Assembly (NCBI GenBank): GCA_029465975.1
Contig: CM055756.1
Span: 7,991,805-8,055,804, forward strand
Length of the DNA stretch: 64,000 bases
Direction: 5' to 3'
Source: Dallia pectoralis
Lineage: Eukaryota > Chordata > Actinopteri > Esociformes > Umbridae
The notes beneath the pieces are model-generated. The model saw nothing but the letters and a program-made list of their open reading frames with translations, did no database searches and was not told the origin of the DNA. The first letter of the stretch is position 1, and every line of letters begins with the position of its first letter. Below are positions 1-13,826 of this stretch, in pieces. The position numbers were made by a program, and so were the translations under genes.

Positions 1-1010
1 CTAAATTACACAACATTGCCATGCTCCGTTTAATTGGTATTGAGCAGTTCGTTTGCCACTTACAGGTGGTGACATACACATTGTCACGTACATTATTTTG
101 GATTTATTCACTAAAAACTCTTGCTCTTAGTAGTTTCATGAGTTATCATTGAATGTCAGGCTTCAGGCTTAAGGAGATGTGGTTTGTAGAAATAGACCTG
201 GCTTTTGCATTTTCCATTTGTTTGTATCTTTATTCATTCTTTACATTATTGTAAACAATACATTGATCAGAATTATTTGTGTTATTCTATTGTTGAAGGT
301 CGATTACTTACTTAATATTATTATCCAATAAATTGGCATGTAATTACTGCAAATATAGAATTATTAAGTAATTACTGATTGTAAATGGTGAATAATATTC
401 ATAACACTGAATTATGTGATTATGGTATACCATATATGCATAGCTTTGTTCATTATTCCTTTACGCTGCAAGATTAAGATTTTTACATTTTCTTTCCTGA
501 TGCACTTCCACGGAACTTTACAGGTGTACCATTAGATTCCTGCACCTGAAAATAGAGTGAAATACTTGCTATGATCGAACAGATATTCAACAGCAGACAT
601 TGTCAGCAGAAATTCAGTGGTTGGGCAATCAAAGGCATGAAGAGAAACGGCTGACCAAAGACCAAACCATTCAAGGGTAGAGTTAAACAATTACTGTGTT
701 TGAATGATGGCACATCAAGTGCACGGTAGAAGAATGGGGAGGCATAGTGATTGAAAGCAAAACCCCTAGCTAAAACCAAAACAGTTAGGAGATTACAATT
801 TGCAATGATTTGCGATGATTAAAATGAACACCTTTTGAAATTAAATGTGGCAGAAAACACATGTTCATGATATGGTAACCATGGTAATGAATGCTCGGCT
901 CCACATCAGTAACATGTCAGAGGATTTTGTTCCAACAGTAATTACATAAGACAGCTACTTCTAAAATGCCGAATGTGTGATTTTATTTTGCCGTTTCATT
1001 GTTCTCAGCT
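1..1010. other. Intergenic, nothing recognised
   Basis: AT-rich sequence with short open frames only. I see no exon-like coding segment, no tandem array and no repeat family that I can name. Confidence 0.6.
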
Positions 1011-1380
1011 TGTCACGAGTGGCAGGGTTTTTCCCCCACACTGACTGTTAGTGGGGTGGACGCGGCCAGTTCCGTTTTGGTGAGTCACCGGGGAAATGTC
1101 ACCGCTTTGCTGGTTATGGATTTAGGTTATGTCGTTTACGTTGGTGAGTGTGATTATTATTTCAATGTCACGTCAGTATTTAGGTGAGTGTTATTGTTCA
1201 TCCATGTCACTGTATTTGTGATGTATTTGTAAGTCGCTTGATTGTATTTATTGTATTTAATAGTACAGTGTATGTTGTTTTCCGTTCGGCATTTGTTTGG
1301 TTTTAAATAAAGACCCCCTAACGAATATCCTGACTCTGTATCAGGCTTACACCCGCACTACACCTGGAGGATTCGTGACA
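1011..1380 (+). mobile_element. Solo LTR, gypsy-like (probable)
   Basis: The 370-bp segment opens with TGTCACGA and closes with TCGTGACA, giving the TG...CA ends and inverted terminal bases of a retroviral-type LTR. An AATAAA signal lies at 1306-1311, about 70 bp before the 3' end, which fits the R/U5 side of an LTR. No internal region, primer-binding site or second LTR is seen on either side, so it is read as a solo LTR left by recombination. I see no matching 5-bp target duplication (flanks CAGCT and TAGGT), which weakens the call or implies later mutation. It is not the same family as the LTRs at 13,827 and 17,451. Confidence 0.6.
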
Positions 1381-1708
1381 TAGGTAATTATTTGGGACGG
1401 TTAAAGTTTAGGAACGGCTTAAAACCAAATAGCACATGCTGAGGTACTAAAAATACAATTTGTCTCAAACTCACAATCTAGGGAAACCATCTCGGCAGCT
1501 TCACAAACATCTACTGTCTCAGTACACAACCAACCCAAGCACAGTGTATCACAAGTCTTTATATAGCAATCTCTTTAGTGCCTCTACTTGGCCTTTGTTT
1601 AAAGATGAATATACAGGGATGTGTCCCCACCTGAACAGAGGTCTGATTCGGTATTTACGTCAATACAGATCGTGCCTCACACACTTGCATGGTTGCTTAC
1701 ACACCCAC

Positions 1709-1763
<55 letters not shown>

Positions 1764-2039
1764 ATCTCTCCTCTGGGCAGTGTTCCTGGTTGTTTTGACA
1801 TCATCACCTTGCACCCCACTCCACCCACATCAGTCCACATTCGGGGCCTATGGTGTCATGGTGATTTCAAGGTCATAGGTGGCTTGTTGAGCGGTGATGA
1901 TGGGTTTTTAATTAAGTGATAATGTGCACATGCAGCAGGCCATTAAAGCACAGTGGATCAAGAAATTAATTCATAAGATAATAGTGAACGTAGTGAACAA
2001 GTTTTAATTTGATTAATTGTTTAGTCTGTCTGCCCTTGG
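1381..2039. other. Intergenic with a CT microsatellite
   Basis: A (TC)n run followed by T/C-rich sequence occupies about 1713-1767. The short serine/leucine-rich open frames over it are products of the repeat. Nothing else is recognised. Confidence 0.7.
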
Positions 2040-2521
<482 letters not shown>

Positions 2522-3273
2522 GAGCAGGAGCATCGCTAGCCCAAAAACACACCCCTCTAACTTTCTTTAGCTCGTCCACCTGTACTACTCTTTTATCACT
2601 TTTCATTATCCTGTAGGAACTTTCTAGAACAGCCAGTGTAAAACCTCAAGGTCTCATAAATGCTATTGACTATCCTGTTACCCTCTTCCTTTACATCCTT
2701 GTTTCACAGTCCCCTTAGCAGTTTTTCTGTCCAGACTGGGCTGCAGTAAATTTCAATCTGCCAGTACTTTGCAGTGATCATTGTGTCTGTGTCAAAGCCT
2801 CGGGAGAAGGGCCACACAGATCTGAGCTTTTATAAAACTGGCTATTGACAGATCACACAGGATATATTAGCGTTGCTAAACCGGTCTCATGATTTCTCGA
2901 CGTTTACCTCTCTGATGATGTGCCAGCATCACATGTTCCTATGGACGGTTACACTGAGGAATCCGATTTGATATTAAGCAGTCAACAATGGTACTGAAGC
3001 CAAATGTTTTTTGCTGTGAGAAAATGTGTTGAAAACCCCTTAGCTCAAAATTGACTGCATTGTGAAATAAGAGAGAAGATCATAAAAGGAACAAACTTTT
3101 CTCTGACCAAAGACGGCCTGGCACAGATGAAGGTTGCTCAACGTATTTAACCGTTTATCAGCTTGAAGTCAAATCATCATTTTAGTAATTTCGCAGATCC
3201 TCTCATCTAGAGCAACTTTGTAGATGGGAGACATGTTATCCACCTACTTAGAGGATGTTTTGACATAATGGAT
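2522..3273. other. Intergenic, nothing recognised
   Basis: Single-copy-looking sequence with no coding or repeat signature that I can name. Confidence 0.55.
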
Positions 3274-3564
3274 ATCCCAGACCACAGTTCCAGAATCCCA
3301 GACCACAGTTCCAGAATTCCAGACCACAGTTCCAGAATCCCAGACCACAGTTCCAGAATCCCAGACCACAGTTCCAGAATTCCAGACCACAGTTCCAGAA
3401 TCCCAGACCACAGGTCCAGAATCCCAGACCACAGTTCCAGAATCCCAGACCACAGTTCCAGAATCCCAGACCACAGGTCCAGAATTCCAGACCACAGTTC
3501 CAGAATCCCAGACCACATTCCCAGAGTCCCAGACCAGTCCCAGAATCCCAGACCAGTCCCAGGA
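3274..3564. repeat. 21-bp minisatellite
   Basis: About 14 copies of a 21-bp unit of the form CCAGACCACAGTTCCAGAAT plus one base, with C/T and T/G variants. The last copies are shortened to CCAGACCAGTCCCAGAATC-like units. Because 21 is a multiple of 3, all frames are open across it on both strands; these frames are not counted as genes. Confidence 0.95.
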
Positions 3565-4883
3565 TCTACAACATTTCCAGACCAAATACAACCTCGGAAT
3601 TCCTGGGGAATGCCTACTAACCTGGAGAAAAAGAGCTGCATTCAAGGTACATTTTCATGTAGGCTATGAGAAGTCTGGATCCAAGCACCTGCCACAAGGA
3701 GTACCAGCATGCCCCCTACAGACCACCTGTTGTTTGGGAGAGCCCTGAGTCGAGGGAACAGAGCGGTCATCCCTGGCTGTTGCATCTGTCGTATTTGAAG
3801 CAGACCTCATATGACCGTGATTCTCAAAATTCTCCACGGGACCCTAGACATCTGAACATGTTGCTGTGGCCTTAAACCAGCTCACTGGAAAAAGTTAGGG
3901 GTTTTATATTCAGTAGGCAAGTTGTGCATTTAGGTGTGCTTGGTTTGGTATCTATTCAATACATGGAATTACTGTAAATCCCCAGAACTGGTGAGATATA
4001 GCATGTCACATGGAAGCTAAATCAACAAGGCCAGGCAGGCTGATGTTTTAAATAAGTATTTGGGCTGGCTAATTACAATAATTATATGTGACTCGTGGAC
4101 TTTATATCTCTCCCTTGACCTGGCTGCTCGGATGCCAAATATGCAAAGGCAATACTGAATAAATTAGCAAGGTAAGGCAATCACTAAAATATTCTCTAGC
4201 CACATGCCACTAGCTATCATGGATTATGAACGCAGTTCAAAGGCAAACAACATCACAGCATTTTTTGATGGCTGTAGGTGTGAGTCCCGCCCCTCATTAG
4301 CTCAAAGACAAGGAAGTGCAGAAATAAATAAATACAGAAATAAATGTACACAGAAACAAAAGATGAAGGAAATAAATGAATAGAAAACTAAATTGAGTAG
4401 ATAATGATAATTGATAAATGCATTTTTTGGAACATTTAAATATATTTTTATGTACAAATATATTTTGGGCTAAACACTAAATATGTAATCGGGGAGAAAT
4501 TGCTAGTCAGTTAACGTCTCGTACTGCACTGGAAGCTTTTTCATCCGTCAGACACAAGTTTGACAAACCGCACATTTTTACAACAGGGAATTATGTTCCT
4601 AATTGCTGTCCTATTTTATATTGTACACGGTATACACACAAACAGATGCACGCATGCATACACACACACGAATGGAAAATTAAAAAAGACAGCTTGTAAG
4701 AGTTTGAAGACATTCATCATCAATGTCATCCCAATGGGGGGGTATCCATGTTGCAGATTTCCTTAATATCCCATTGGTATTGGCACCAGCATAAAAGGGC
4801 CATATGCTCGTTAAGGTCTATTTCAGATTGCCTTACCAGAATTGTTAAGGGTTGAAAAGATTTTCTGACTACGGCCATGCAAA
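3565..4883. other. Intergenic, nothing recognised
   Basis: AT-rich sequence. A short A/T-rich imperfect repeat (AAATAAATA and relatives) lies around 4321-4400. No coding evidence is seen. Confidence 0.55.
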
Positions 4884-5162
4884 AAAGCTACTCCCACTGG
4901 AAACGTCATATATTTTATCGTTTGACATACTGACAGGTAAAGCAACCCCCACTGGAAACGTCTTAACTTTTAACATTTGACGTACTGACAGGTAAAGCAA
5001 CCCCCACTGGAAATGTCATATATTTTATCATTTGACATACTGACAGCCAGGTAAAGCAACCCCCACTGGAAACGTCTTAACTTTTAACATTTGACATACT
5101 GACAGGTAAAGCTACCCCCACTGGAAACGTCCTATCTTTTAACATTTGACATACTGACAGGT
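4884..5162. repeat. 55-bp tandem repeat, five copies
   Basis: Five head-to-tail copies of a 55-bp unit that begins AAAGC(A/T)ACCCCCACTGG and ends GACATACTGACAGGT. The third copy carries a 4-bp insertion near its end. Copies differ by a few substitutions (CATATATTTTATC versus CTTAACTTTTAAC in the middle). Confidence 0.95.
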
Positions 5163-5785
5163 ACAGGTAACCCCATTGAACACACTTCTGTAAAATATGA
5201 CACTTGGCACATAAATATTATACCATGTTTTTCTGGCACAGTGTCCCATTCGTCTCACTTGCTGTGCTCGCGTTCTTCTAATCTTTTGCTCTGATAAAGT
5301 GTGTGTGGGTGGGTGGGGGGCGGTGGGGGGGATTTTGCACAGGGGAGAGCAGTAATATTACTCTGGGAAATAAGCGGGAGGAAGGCATCTGTCACCAATT
5401 CCAAAAATCCACGTCCAAATTGAGAAGTAACGACACGTGAAACAGGAAACGAGAACGGGAACGCGCGCGTGAGCTTAGCAAGTTGTTACAGATAATGGAC
5501 ATTCAAAGGGGACTTCGGCTTCAGCGAAAGTATTGATTGTTTAACGTTTGTCTTGCCGCTATTAAGGGTGTAAAACAGAACGACTCGAGATCAACCATAC
5601 TGTTTATTTGACGTTTTTTAAAACACTGAGTTGCCGGGAAAAATATAAAGAAGAGGCTCTTGTCACCCATCCAATTATCCAAGTGTCCAACAGACAAAAG
5701 AAGGTACGAGAACATCCAACTAAGCACAGTATCCATCCAGAAAAAGGGTGTGCAACCTTCTGAAATATCCCCCTCTCTGCACACA
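5163..5785. other. Intergenic, nothing recognised
   Basis: Contains a short G-rich stretch near 5299-5333 (GTGGGTGGGTGGGG type). No coding or transposon signature is seen. Confidence 0.55.
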
Positions 5786-6593
5786 CGCCCCCACTCCCGT
5801 ATACCCACACCCGTACCCACACACGCCCCCTCGCCCGTATACCAACACCCGTACCCACACACGTGACACGCCCCCACGCCTGTATACCCACACCCGTACC
5901 CACACACGCCCCCACGCCTGTATACCCACACCCGTACCCACACACGCCCCCACGCCTGTATACCCACACCCGTACCCACACACGCCCCACGCCTGTATAC
6001 CCACACCCGTACCCACACACGCCCGTATACCCACACCCGTACCCACACACGCCCCCACGCCCGTATACCCACACCTGTACCCACACACGCCCCCACGCCC
6101 GTATACCCACACCCGTACCCACACACGCCCCCACGCCCGTATACCCACACCCGTACCCACACACGCCACCACGCCCGTATGCCCACACCCGTACCCACAC
6201 ACGCCCCCACGCCCGTATGCCCACACCCATACCCACACACGCCCCCACGCCCGTATGCCCACACCCGTACCCACACACGCCACCACGCCCGTATGCCCAC
6301 ACCCGTACCCACACACGCCACCACGCCCGTATGCCCACACCCGTACCCACACACGCCACCACACCCGTATGCCCACACCCGTACCCACACACGCCCCCAC
6401 GCCCGTATACCCACACCCGTACCCACACACGCCCCCACGCCCGTATGCCCACACCCGTACCCACACACGCCACCACGCCCGTATGCCCACACCCGTACCC
6501 ACACACGCCCCCACGCCCGTATACCCACACCCGTACCCACACACGCCCCCACGCCCGTATACCCACACCCGTACCCACACACGCCCCCACGCC
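5786..6593. repeat. 38-bp minisatellite, about 21 copies
   Basis: The unit contains CGCCCCCACGCCCGTATACC followed by CACACCCGTACCCACACA. It looks internally duplicated, since the halves share CCCGTA(TA)CCCACAC. Variants at fixed positions (GTATAC/GTATGC, CCCCCAC/CCACCAC) form short runs of alike copies. The period is not a multiple of 3 and the unit lacks stops, so frames of 250-395 codons run across it in several frames on both strands. These are not treated as genes. Confidence 0.97.
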
Positions 6594-9500
6594 AATCCAA
6601 ACATTCAAAAGTTGAAAAAACATCCATAAATGGTGATGATCCGCAGACTTTATCTGCACGTATAAATTGAGCTCAACCCATCCTCTAATGATTCCACACA
6701 CCATTCTGCGCTGTCGCCTGGTCTCCATGACAGCCTGCCCCACACCAACGTCTGCACTACAGAGGCTGTGCAGCTCCCACAGCAGAGACAATCACGACAA
6801 AAGTTCTGTCAGCGTTTGCTATAGAGATATCGAGGTATCGAAGAATACAAAACTAAAACTGACGTAAGTAGCATGACTCACTCTACCCAGGTCAACCCAT
6901 GAACAATATAGTATTTAAAAGAGGTACTGTTTAGAATCATGCATCTATATACAATAACACATCTTCTCATAACAACCAAGACTGGAATAGCATTAGCATG
7001 TCCAGGGTGGTTTATTGGGGGAAAGATAGCACTGTGTCTGTTAATAGATGTATACACTGATTCAAAGTCAATCCAATAACTTCTGAAGAAGAAAATATTG
7101 CAAAATATTTGAAACAAATTCAAACATTTACCACAGATGTCGATTTGTCTTTTTTTGCCTGTGTTTATGCTAGTAGTACAGGGACACTCAGTCATATTGC
7201 CCCTGAAGTCTTAGCTTTCCTGTCAGTATATAATGAAGAAAGCAAATTTATAAAGCACTGCCTTTGCATTGTTGGAATTGTGTATTTGTATCTATCTGAT
7301 TGTGTCACGAGTCAATTGATGGTGTAGATTTTCAAATATCTTCAAACATATGACCTTTGACTTGGTCGTCTGGCAGAAAATAAAACATGAAAGGAATTTA
7401 TATCATTATGTCATTCCTCTCTTAAGATTATGTATTACCATGTGAAAATTCAGTAAAATAAGGCATTGGTTTTTTTTATAATAGAGCAAAAGGGGTATGC
7501 TGTTTTGAAGTTTTACACTAATTAATACATTCAATTGATTAATCTACGTGTGGGCCAAATTGAGATAATTTGGTCCCAAGGAGACAACAATAGCGGAGAA
7601 CATTCTTTGTTCTAAAGCTCAAAAGAGACTATTAAAAACATTAAAAACACATTAGTGTTCAATGAGCAAACATTGAGCAACAGGAATGAGCTTAACAATT
7701 ATTATGAACTAATTCTCCATGCGTTTGAGTTTCTGTGTTCACAAAAACGTCACCTGATTTTTTTGTGTTGATAAACTGCACGTCCCAGAGCATATGGACA
7801 CCTGCTCGTCAATCATCCCCTTCCATAATCACGGGCATTGTGAAGTGTATCCCCTTTTCGCTGCCCGGAAAATTGCTTCAGGGATTTGTTTCCATCCAGC
7901 ATTGGTCAAATTGCCCACTGATGTGGGATGCTTGTTACACTATAAAGCTTTTGTTTTCCCGTTTAGTCTGTTCACTGTTTATTCTGTTTACCTTCTACTC
8001 TGTTTTCAATCTGCATCTTGCTTTTAGGACTTTCTGTCTTCTCAAGATGTGTCCCAGTGTTCCATCTGTTACTGACATCTCTACCTCACGAGGCAAATGT
8101 TATCCAAACCGTCCGTCCCAGTGTTCCATCAGTTTAACCATCGTATTGCTGTATGTGTGCATTGGTATGTAGTCCTTCCGCATGTTTCTCCGCCATTTAA
8201 GGAGCACTTTACCCCGGGGGGGTACGTTAAGTGGTGTGCATCGTGTGTCTAGGAGATATCTGTATCGGCGATGAGATTTGTTTCACACACATTTGGCCAG
8301 CCAAATGCACACAGTATAAAGGCCCTGCGTGGATGTTTTATTTCGCTGAGACTTCACGTTGCACGGATTGCACTGCAAAATTGAAATATGATTTGAGGAA
8401 TGTGTTTACTCAACGCCGTTTTGATCCCAGCGTTTAAACATGACCAAAGCAGCCAATAGCTCAGTTATTTGTGTTGATTTGGACAGCACGTTACATGCTG
8501 GTTACAGGGAGATGTTATACTTTAATATGCATTTCTGTAGTGGCACCAAGCAACACAAAAGATCATTTTTTCCTGAATTGCTTGTAATAACTACCGGCAG
8601 GCACAGAACATCAATTGTTCAACAATGGTGTTACACAACGTCTGTTTAAAGTGTATTTTCTCTTTTTGAAAATGAACAGGAGCGAATGGAAAAACACAGG
8701 CCACAGGCGTCATTGCCTTCACAGCGCGTAAAATTAGGAAGCAAATATATTTCACGCAGTTTGGCATGCGTCTCTGTTTAAATGTGATACATTAGCATAA
8801 ACCAATCGGTCGACGGAGTGTTTTGTCGGAAATAGTGAAATATATGTAAAAACCGTACTTAGCGTGGATAGTTGAAGTGACAATGCCAGTATGAAGGTGC
8901 TTAATGGGTGCGTGAGTTATCACATATGGCATTTGAGGTTTTACTGGGTCATTGTAGAAAAATAGAGAAAATAGCATTAAAAATATATTTTCCCTATTTT
9001 CCCTAAACATGATATAACATTTTCGGGGGCGAATATTTAAATCAATAAAAACTGCTTAAATATAAGCAGTGTCTTTCACAATAAAAGTAACAGTTAATAA
9101 AGAGTGGTCAGTTTAGCAATGACACTGTCAACGCTTGACGTCCGTGAGTTTTCAGCTTCAGCATAAACCGACAAGCAAAAGACCTGCTTATCCAAAATGT
9201 ACATTTATGTTTCAGAAGATTCGATCTCAACAATGTATGGAACAGACACAAGAGCAAAGGTCAGGTCTCTACGTCTTTTACACTTTCTAAAGAAAGGTAA
9301 AACACAGTGTTTTCTCTTAAATACCTTCCAGCTGTGTTCACCAGTGTCATCTGTTACGCCGTCGCTGAAACGCAGAACGATTCATCTGGGCACAAATGTG
9401 GTTTACGATAACAGCTCTTCTTTTGTGGTCTATTATTAGTTTGCGACTACCCCCGTGTGTGGATAGTGGCGCTGATCGTTCGATGCAGGGGGCTGATAAT

Positions 9501-11792
9501 GCCACTCCGCGATCGCCCTCCGTCACTAGTTGGGACTCGTCGGAGTGGAACTAATGCTTTATCTCCTCCAGAGAGGATAAGACACACGCGCTATATTTGT
9601 CTTCAGCCTCACTGCGGTTCCTCTTTCTTAGACCAAAGGTGTTTTCTGAAATTGCTTTGATTTTATGACCCCAATCGTCACAATAGCAAAGCAAATTCAA
9701 ACACGAAAATACCTATATCTAACACTTTTATTATACTACTTTAATCTACATGCACTAAAACCTTCGTAAATACTCTATGCCCAAGCTGGAATCACTCTAT
9801 TGTTGTTTACTACCATTAAAAATAAAACCCCAAAAAGTTCAATCCAAACCACCGGAGAACCTATGACAAATAGAAATTCAACTGAGATGAAAAAATATAC
9901 CTTTATTTCCTGTCATTGAAACTAATGGCATTATAACTGCAACATTTTCTTAAAAAGCCTATGGATTATTTTAAGCTGAAGTCTCTATACTTATACTATA
10001 ACCAAAACAACTGAAGCTCCCATAACCTCCCTTTAGCTTAGAGAGAGAGGGGGGGGGAAACTAATCAGATTTATCTCAGAGTAGCTTTATAATTATTTAC
10101 TCCATTAGCCATTAGTGGTCGACACAAAGTGCACTGGCTCGCTAAATTAGAATCCTTATCTGAATGTTCCAGAAACTTCCCTGTATCCTCCAAAAGAATG
10201 TGTAAATTTAATTGGATGTAGCTAGCTGCCTACCCTGTGCAGGAAGTGGTGAGAAAGCATAAGGACACATTGAGGACATACTAATATTAAGAAGCTTTAG
10301 GATATTATCAGTGTTTTCTTCATACAAATTAGAGTCGTTAAGAAGTCCCCATAACGACAGGAGAGTCTAAGCATTTCTATTGTTTGCTGGGGTGGCTTTA
10401 ATAAAGTCACAGTGTTACCAACAGAGACATTATCTAATATGTAGATAGTACGCAGTGCACGTTTTTATCTTTATTTGTACTCTTACGTATCTGGGAAACG
10501 TAAATGGGTTAGAAGATTTGACATGTGATTCTCTTTTTTGGCTTTTTTCACCCCAACCCGGAGCTGTGCTGACTAGATTTCACATCACCATAAAGAACTG
10601 TGATTTTGCATTAGAGTACATTACATTTCTGATCTCATGCTTGTCTCAACTTCAAATCAAATTTGAGTGTAATGTACTTAATCTGATTGACATTCTTGTT
10701 CTTTTTGTTATTAAACAATGTGCGTTTATACATTTTAAGCATGTGCATTTTGTGATGCTAAAATAACCTCCCGTGACTTGATATTCCATGACTAGGTTTA
10801 TCAGAGGCACTGCAATTTCTGCACCCTTGTGTTGGAGTTCAACACACTGTAACACTGTTTCAGCCTCCTACAAAGACTAGTGCTGCATATGATTCAATGT
10901 TGAGAATGTGTGTAAAAGTGCAGCTACAATACGCACAACCCCAGTACAGTCAGAGGAAAGAAGTTCCAAGATATTACATCCTGTCAGCATGAGAAATGAT
11001 CAAAAAGGTCATGTATTCTGTATGATGTTTACGTAGGGGTTTGTTGAGGTATCTGTAGAATTGAAATTATTAAAAAAGCTGGCTAGTCCTACATTTATGC
11101 CATTATTATTGTTTATGAAAACATATAGAGAGATAATTATTCGGTTTCATTTAGCTGACTTTTAGATCGGCTTAGTTCTTACCATAATTCATTAAAATTT
11201 AACATAGTAAAAATTATAAATATACTTTTTAGCTGACAATTATAATTTTGACGTCCAAGCAGAAGCAGTTACAACTGCAATCACACAAAGTTTGCAGATT
11301 TAATATTGAGAGAGCACAACATTGATTATGGTTGCACAAATTGTTTGCACACAAAAAATAAGAAAAACGTACTGTTAATTATTTTTGTTTCTTATACAGT
11401 TAAGTTTTTTATGTTCAATTTGTATAAATGAGTTCAGTTAGTAGGTCTCATGCACAGTTATAAGGCCTGAACAGAATCATGTGAAATCATACATGAGAGA
11501 ATCCAGTCAGTTGAGTTTGTGGCAAATCCTTTTACAGCGCTTATATATTGTTCTGTCTTTTACTGCACATTAGTAATTTATACTTCGACAGTGCACACCT
11601 GCATGGCACCTGCATTGTTTTGCATTTTGTGACATTCATTTGAATAAAATAAAAATGTTCCAGTCATACATTTCATCATTGAAATCTGAAAAATAGTGTG
11701 AATATATATCGTCTCGCCTCGATCTTGAGAACCCAATATCGTCTTGTGAGCTGTGTGTATTGTCACCACCCCTGTCGTACATACATATGAAT
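6594..11792. other. Intergenic, no gene recognised
   Basis: About 5.2 kb with only short open frames, the longest being 145 codons at 7735-8172 on the + strand with no motif that I recognise. An oligo-G run lies near 10,049-10,058. No array or named transposon is seen. Confidence 0.5.
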
Positions 11793-11900
11793 CATTTAGC
11801 AGACACTTACCCAGAGTGACTTACAAGAGCTAATTGTGTTAACTGCCTTGCTCAAGGGCACTCAACCTGTCAGTGGCACGCCACCCCAACTGTCCCCGTC
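11793..11900 (+). mobile_element. Dispersed fish repeat, SINE-like fragment
   Basis: Contains ATTTAGCAGACACTTACCCA followed by GAGTGACTTAC and then CTTGCTCAAGGGCACTCAAC. This pairing is familiar from a very common interspersed repeat of teleost genomes with a strongly conserved core. The exact family and limits cannot be fixed by eye. Confidence 0.55.
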
Positions 11901-13150
11901 ACGAGTGACCAAGACATAACTCAGAACAACCTGTCAAAATAGTGGACCTTCAACTCTACTCGCCTCCTGGTCGTGCCACCTTGGGCTGAATTGAGTGGAT
12001 GAGTCATGAGCACCATAACGCTATAACAAAATGATGCACGTCTCTCTAAAGACATTTAAGGTTAGAACGGATGGAGGTGCTACGCCTTCACCTAGATAGA
12101 CCTCGCACATATAAAACCAATCAGCTCCGAACAGCCACACGTTTGTGCCACCAGGATGGCTTCTGAATCATAGTCTTCTACCGCCAGTTGAATACCATCC
12201 TGTATCGCACAGCTGGCTGGCCCGTAAAGTTACGTTGGATCAGATTTGTTCGATCCCTGAATGGGATTTTTTAAACCAACTTTATCATTCTGAAAGGATC
12301 ATTTATCATAATAAAACACTTATGACCTGGTGTTATGTCGATTAAAGAAGCAATGAAAGGGACCTTCTTCAGAATAGTTCAGTATCTGGAGCATCACCGT
12401 TTGTGGCTTCGAATACAGTCTCAAAATGGCCAGAAACCAAGACATTTCTTCTGAAATATTATTCTTGTTCAGGCTATTCACTGCACTGACATCGCCAACA
12501 AACTGAAGATCTCGTCCCACGCTGCGTATAACTCTTGGTCCTCACATCCCACTGCTCTTGGAATTCTGGGTAAGCAATTAATCATAATGTTTTAGCTCAT
12601 CAATGTACATATATTATAGTAATACGTTTAGGTGCTGGTGAAGCATGGAAGCTGGAATTAGGGCACTAATGTAGCGTTCGCATAAAGGGAAAAAATCAGC
12701 AATCAAATACTTTTTACCCAGTTTTCTCAGTATTAGAGACAAGAAAATTGCAATAGCTTGTGTCATAAATGAATCAACGTTTGAAGTGTCTCAATCACTA
12801 ATACCCATGCATTATTAGCTTGACTACAAAATTGAAGTTAACATACAAATAACCAAATGAGAACCTGCAATTTGCTCTTTAGAGTAGCTATATAACATAT
12901 CTTGCATAGTTTTCCAGTGTGAAATATTGCGACACACACACATAGTGTAGTAAATTTAGGAAATAATATGTTAATGTAAAACCAAACGTAAGTTGCCTAC
13001 TAACAAACCCACAGTCACTTAATTGCGATCGTTGTCTTCTAGTTCATCATCTTTTTGAAAAATGTCAACATATTTTTATCACTACTGCTCATGTTTTTGG
13101 GGAGTAGTGAAAACAAGAGTTGGAATTGTCCCTTAACGTGAAACTATAAA
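11901..13150. other. Intergenic, nothing recognised
   Basis: AT-rich sequence without a supported coding segment or repeat. Confidence 0.5.
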
Positions 13151-13380
13151 AATTCACCCAGCACAGCCAGAAGAGAGCTGGCCTCCACTCAGAGCCTGGT
13201 TCCTCTATAGGTTTCTTCCCGAATAACAATCTATCAGGGAATTTTTTCTGGTCATCCGTATTAACTTGTTGATGCATGCTCAGTCGGGTTTCGTATTGGA
13301 CGTTTGTAAAAGCACTTTGTGACAACGGTCTTGTAAAAAGGGCTTTATAAAATAAATGCTATTTGATTTTGATTTTTCTT
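13151..13380 (+). mobile_element. Truncated non-LTR element, 3' end (probable)
   Basis: Starts near CACAGCCAGAAGAG, continues through AGAGCCTGGTTCCTCTATAG, then GCACTTTGTGACAACGGTC and GGGCTTTATAAAATAAATGC, and ends in a short ATTTGATTTTGATTTT repeat. This string of landmarks matches a highly repeated teleost family that I associate especially with salmonid genomes. The simple-repeat tail is typical of the 3' end of a LINE or LINE-mobilised SINE. Confidence 0.65.
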
Positions 13381-13821
13381 TACATTAGCAGTCTAAAGTA
13401 TTACATACAGTGAAAATCTTACATTTACTTTAAGTGCTAATTAGTTTCATCCTAGATAACTTTAGCTAAGTGACATTTAAACCTGGATCCTGAAGGACAG
13501 GGTACTAGCCTCTCATTTTGGCCCGATCGCACAAGCTAACATTTCAATGCTAATCAATATCCGTCTGGTTGGGCTTGGCAAATTGGTCTTGGGGATATCC
13601 AATGGAGTTGAGAAAAGTTCATTTGAAAGAGATTGGACCGACCTTCCACGAATAAAACCAAAAACACACATGGCATAAAACCAAAGCGTCATGATCCACT
13701 ACAACAAAATGTACTATATTCAATAAGCACCAGCAATCAAACAAGCAGGTCAGCAAGTGTTGCTGATTAACATTTCTGAAAACGATTATTGCCGACTCAT
13801 CGACAACATCCGCACATCAAA
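13381..13821. other. Intergenic, nothing recognised
   Basis: Left flank of the LTR retrotransposon insertion. No feature is recognised. Confidence 0.5.
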
Positions 13822-13826
13822 GGCAC
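13822..13826. other. Target-site duplication, left copy (GGCAC)
   Basis: GGCAC directly precedes the 5' LTR and recurs at 17,891-17,895 directly after the 3' LTR. A 5-bp duplication is usual for gypsy-type integrases. Confidence 0.85.

Noticed and set aside
5521..6791. Frames of 250-395 codons on both strands (Gly/Val/Trp-rich or Thr/Pro/His-rich)
   Set aside because: They are translations of the 38-bp array; no single frame is favoured and flanking parts lack motifs.
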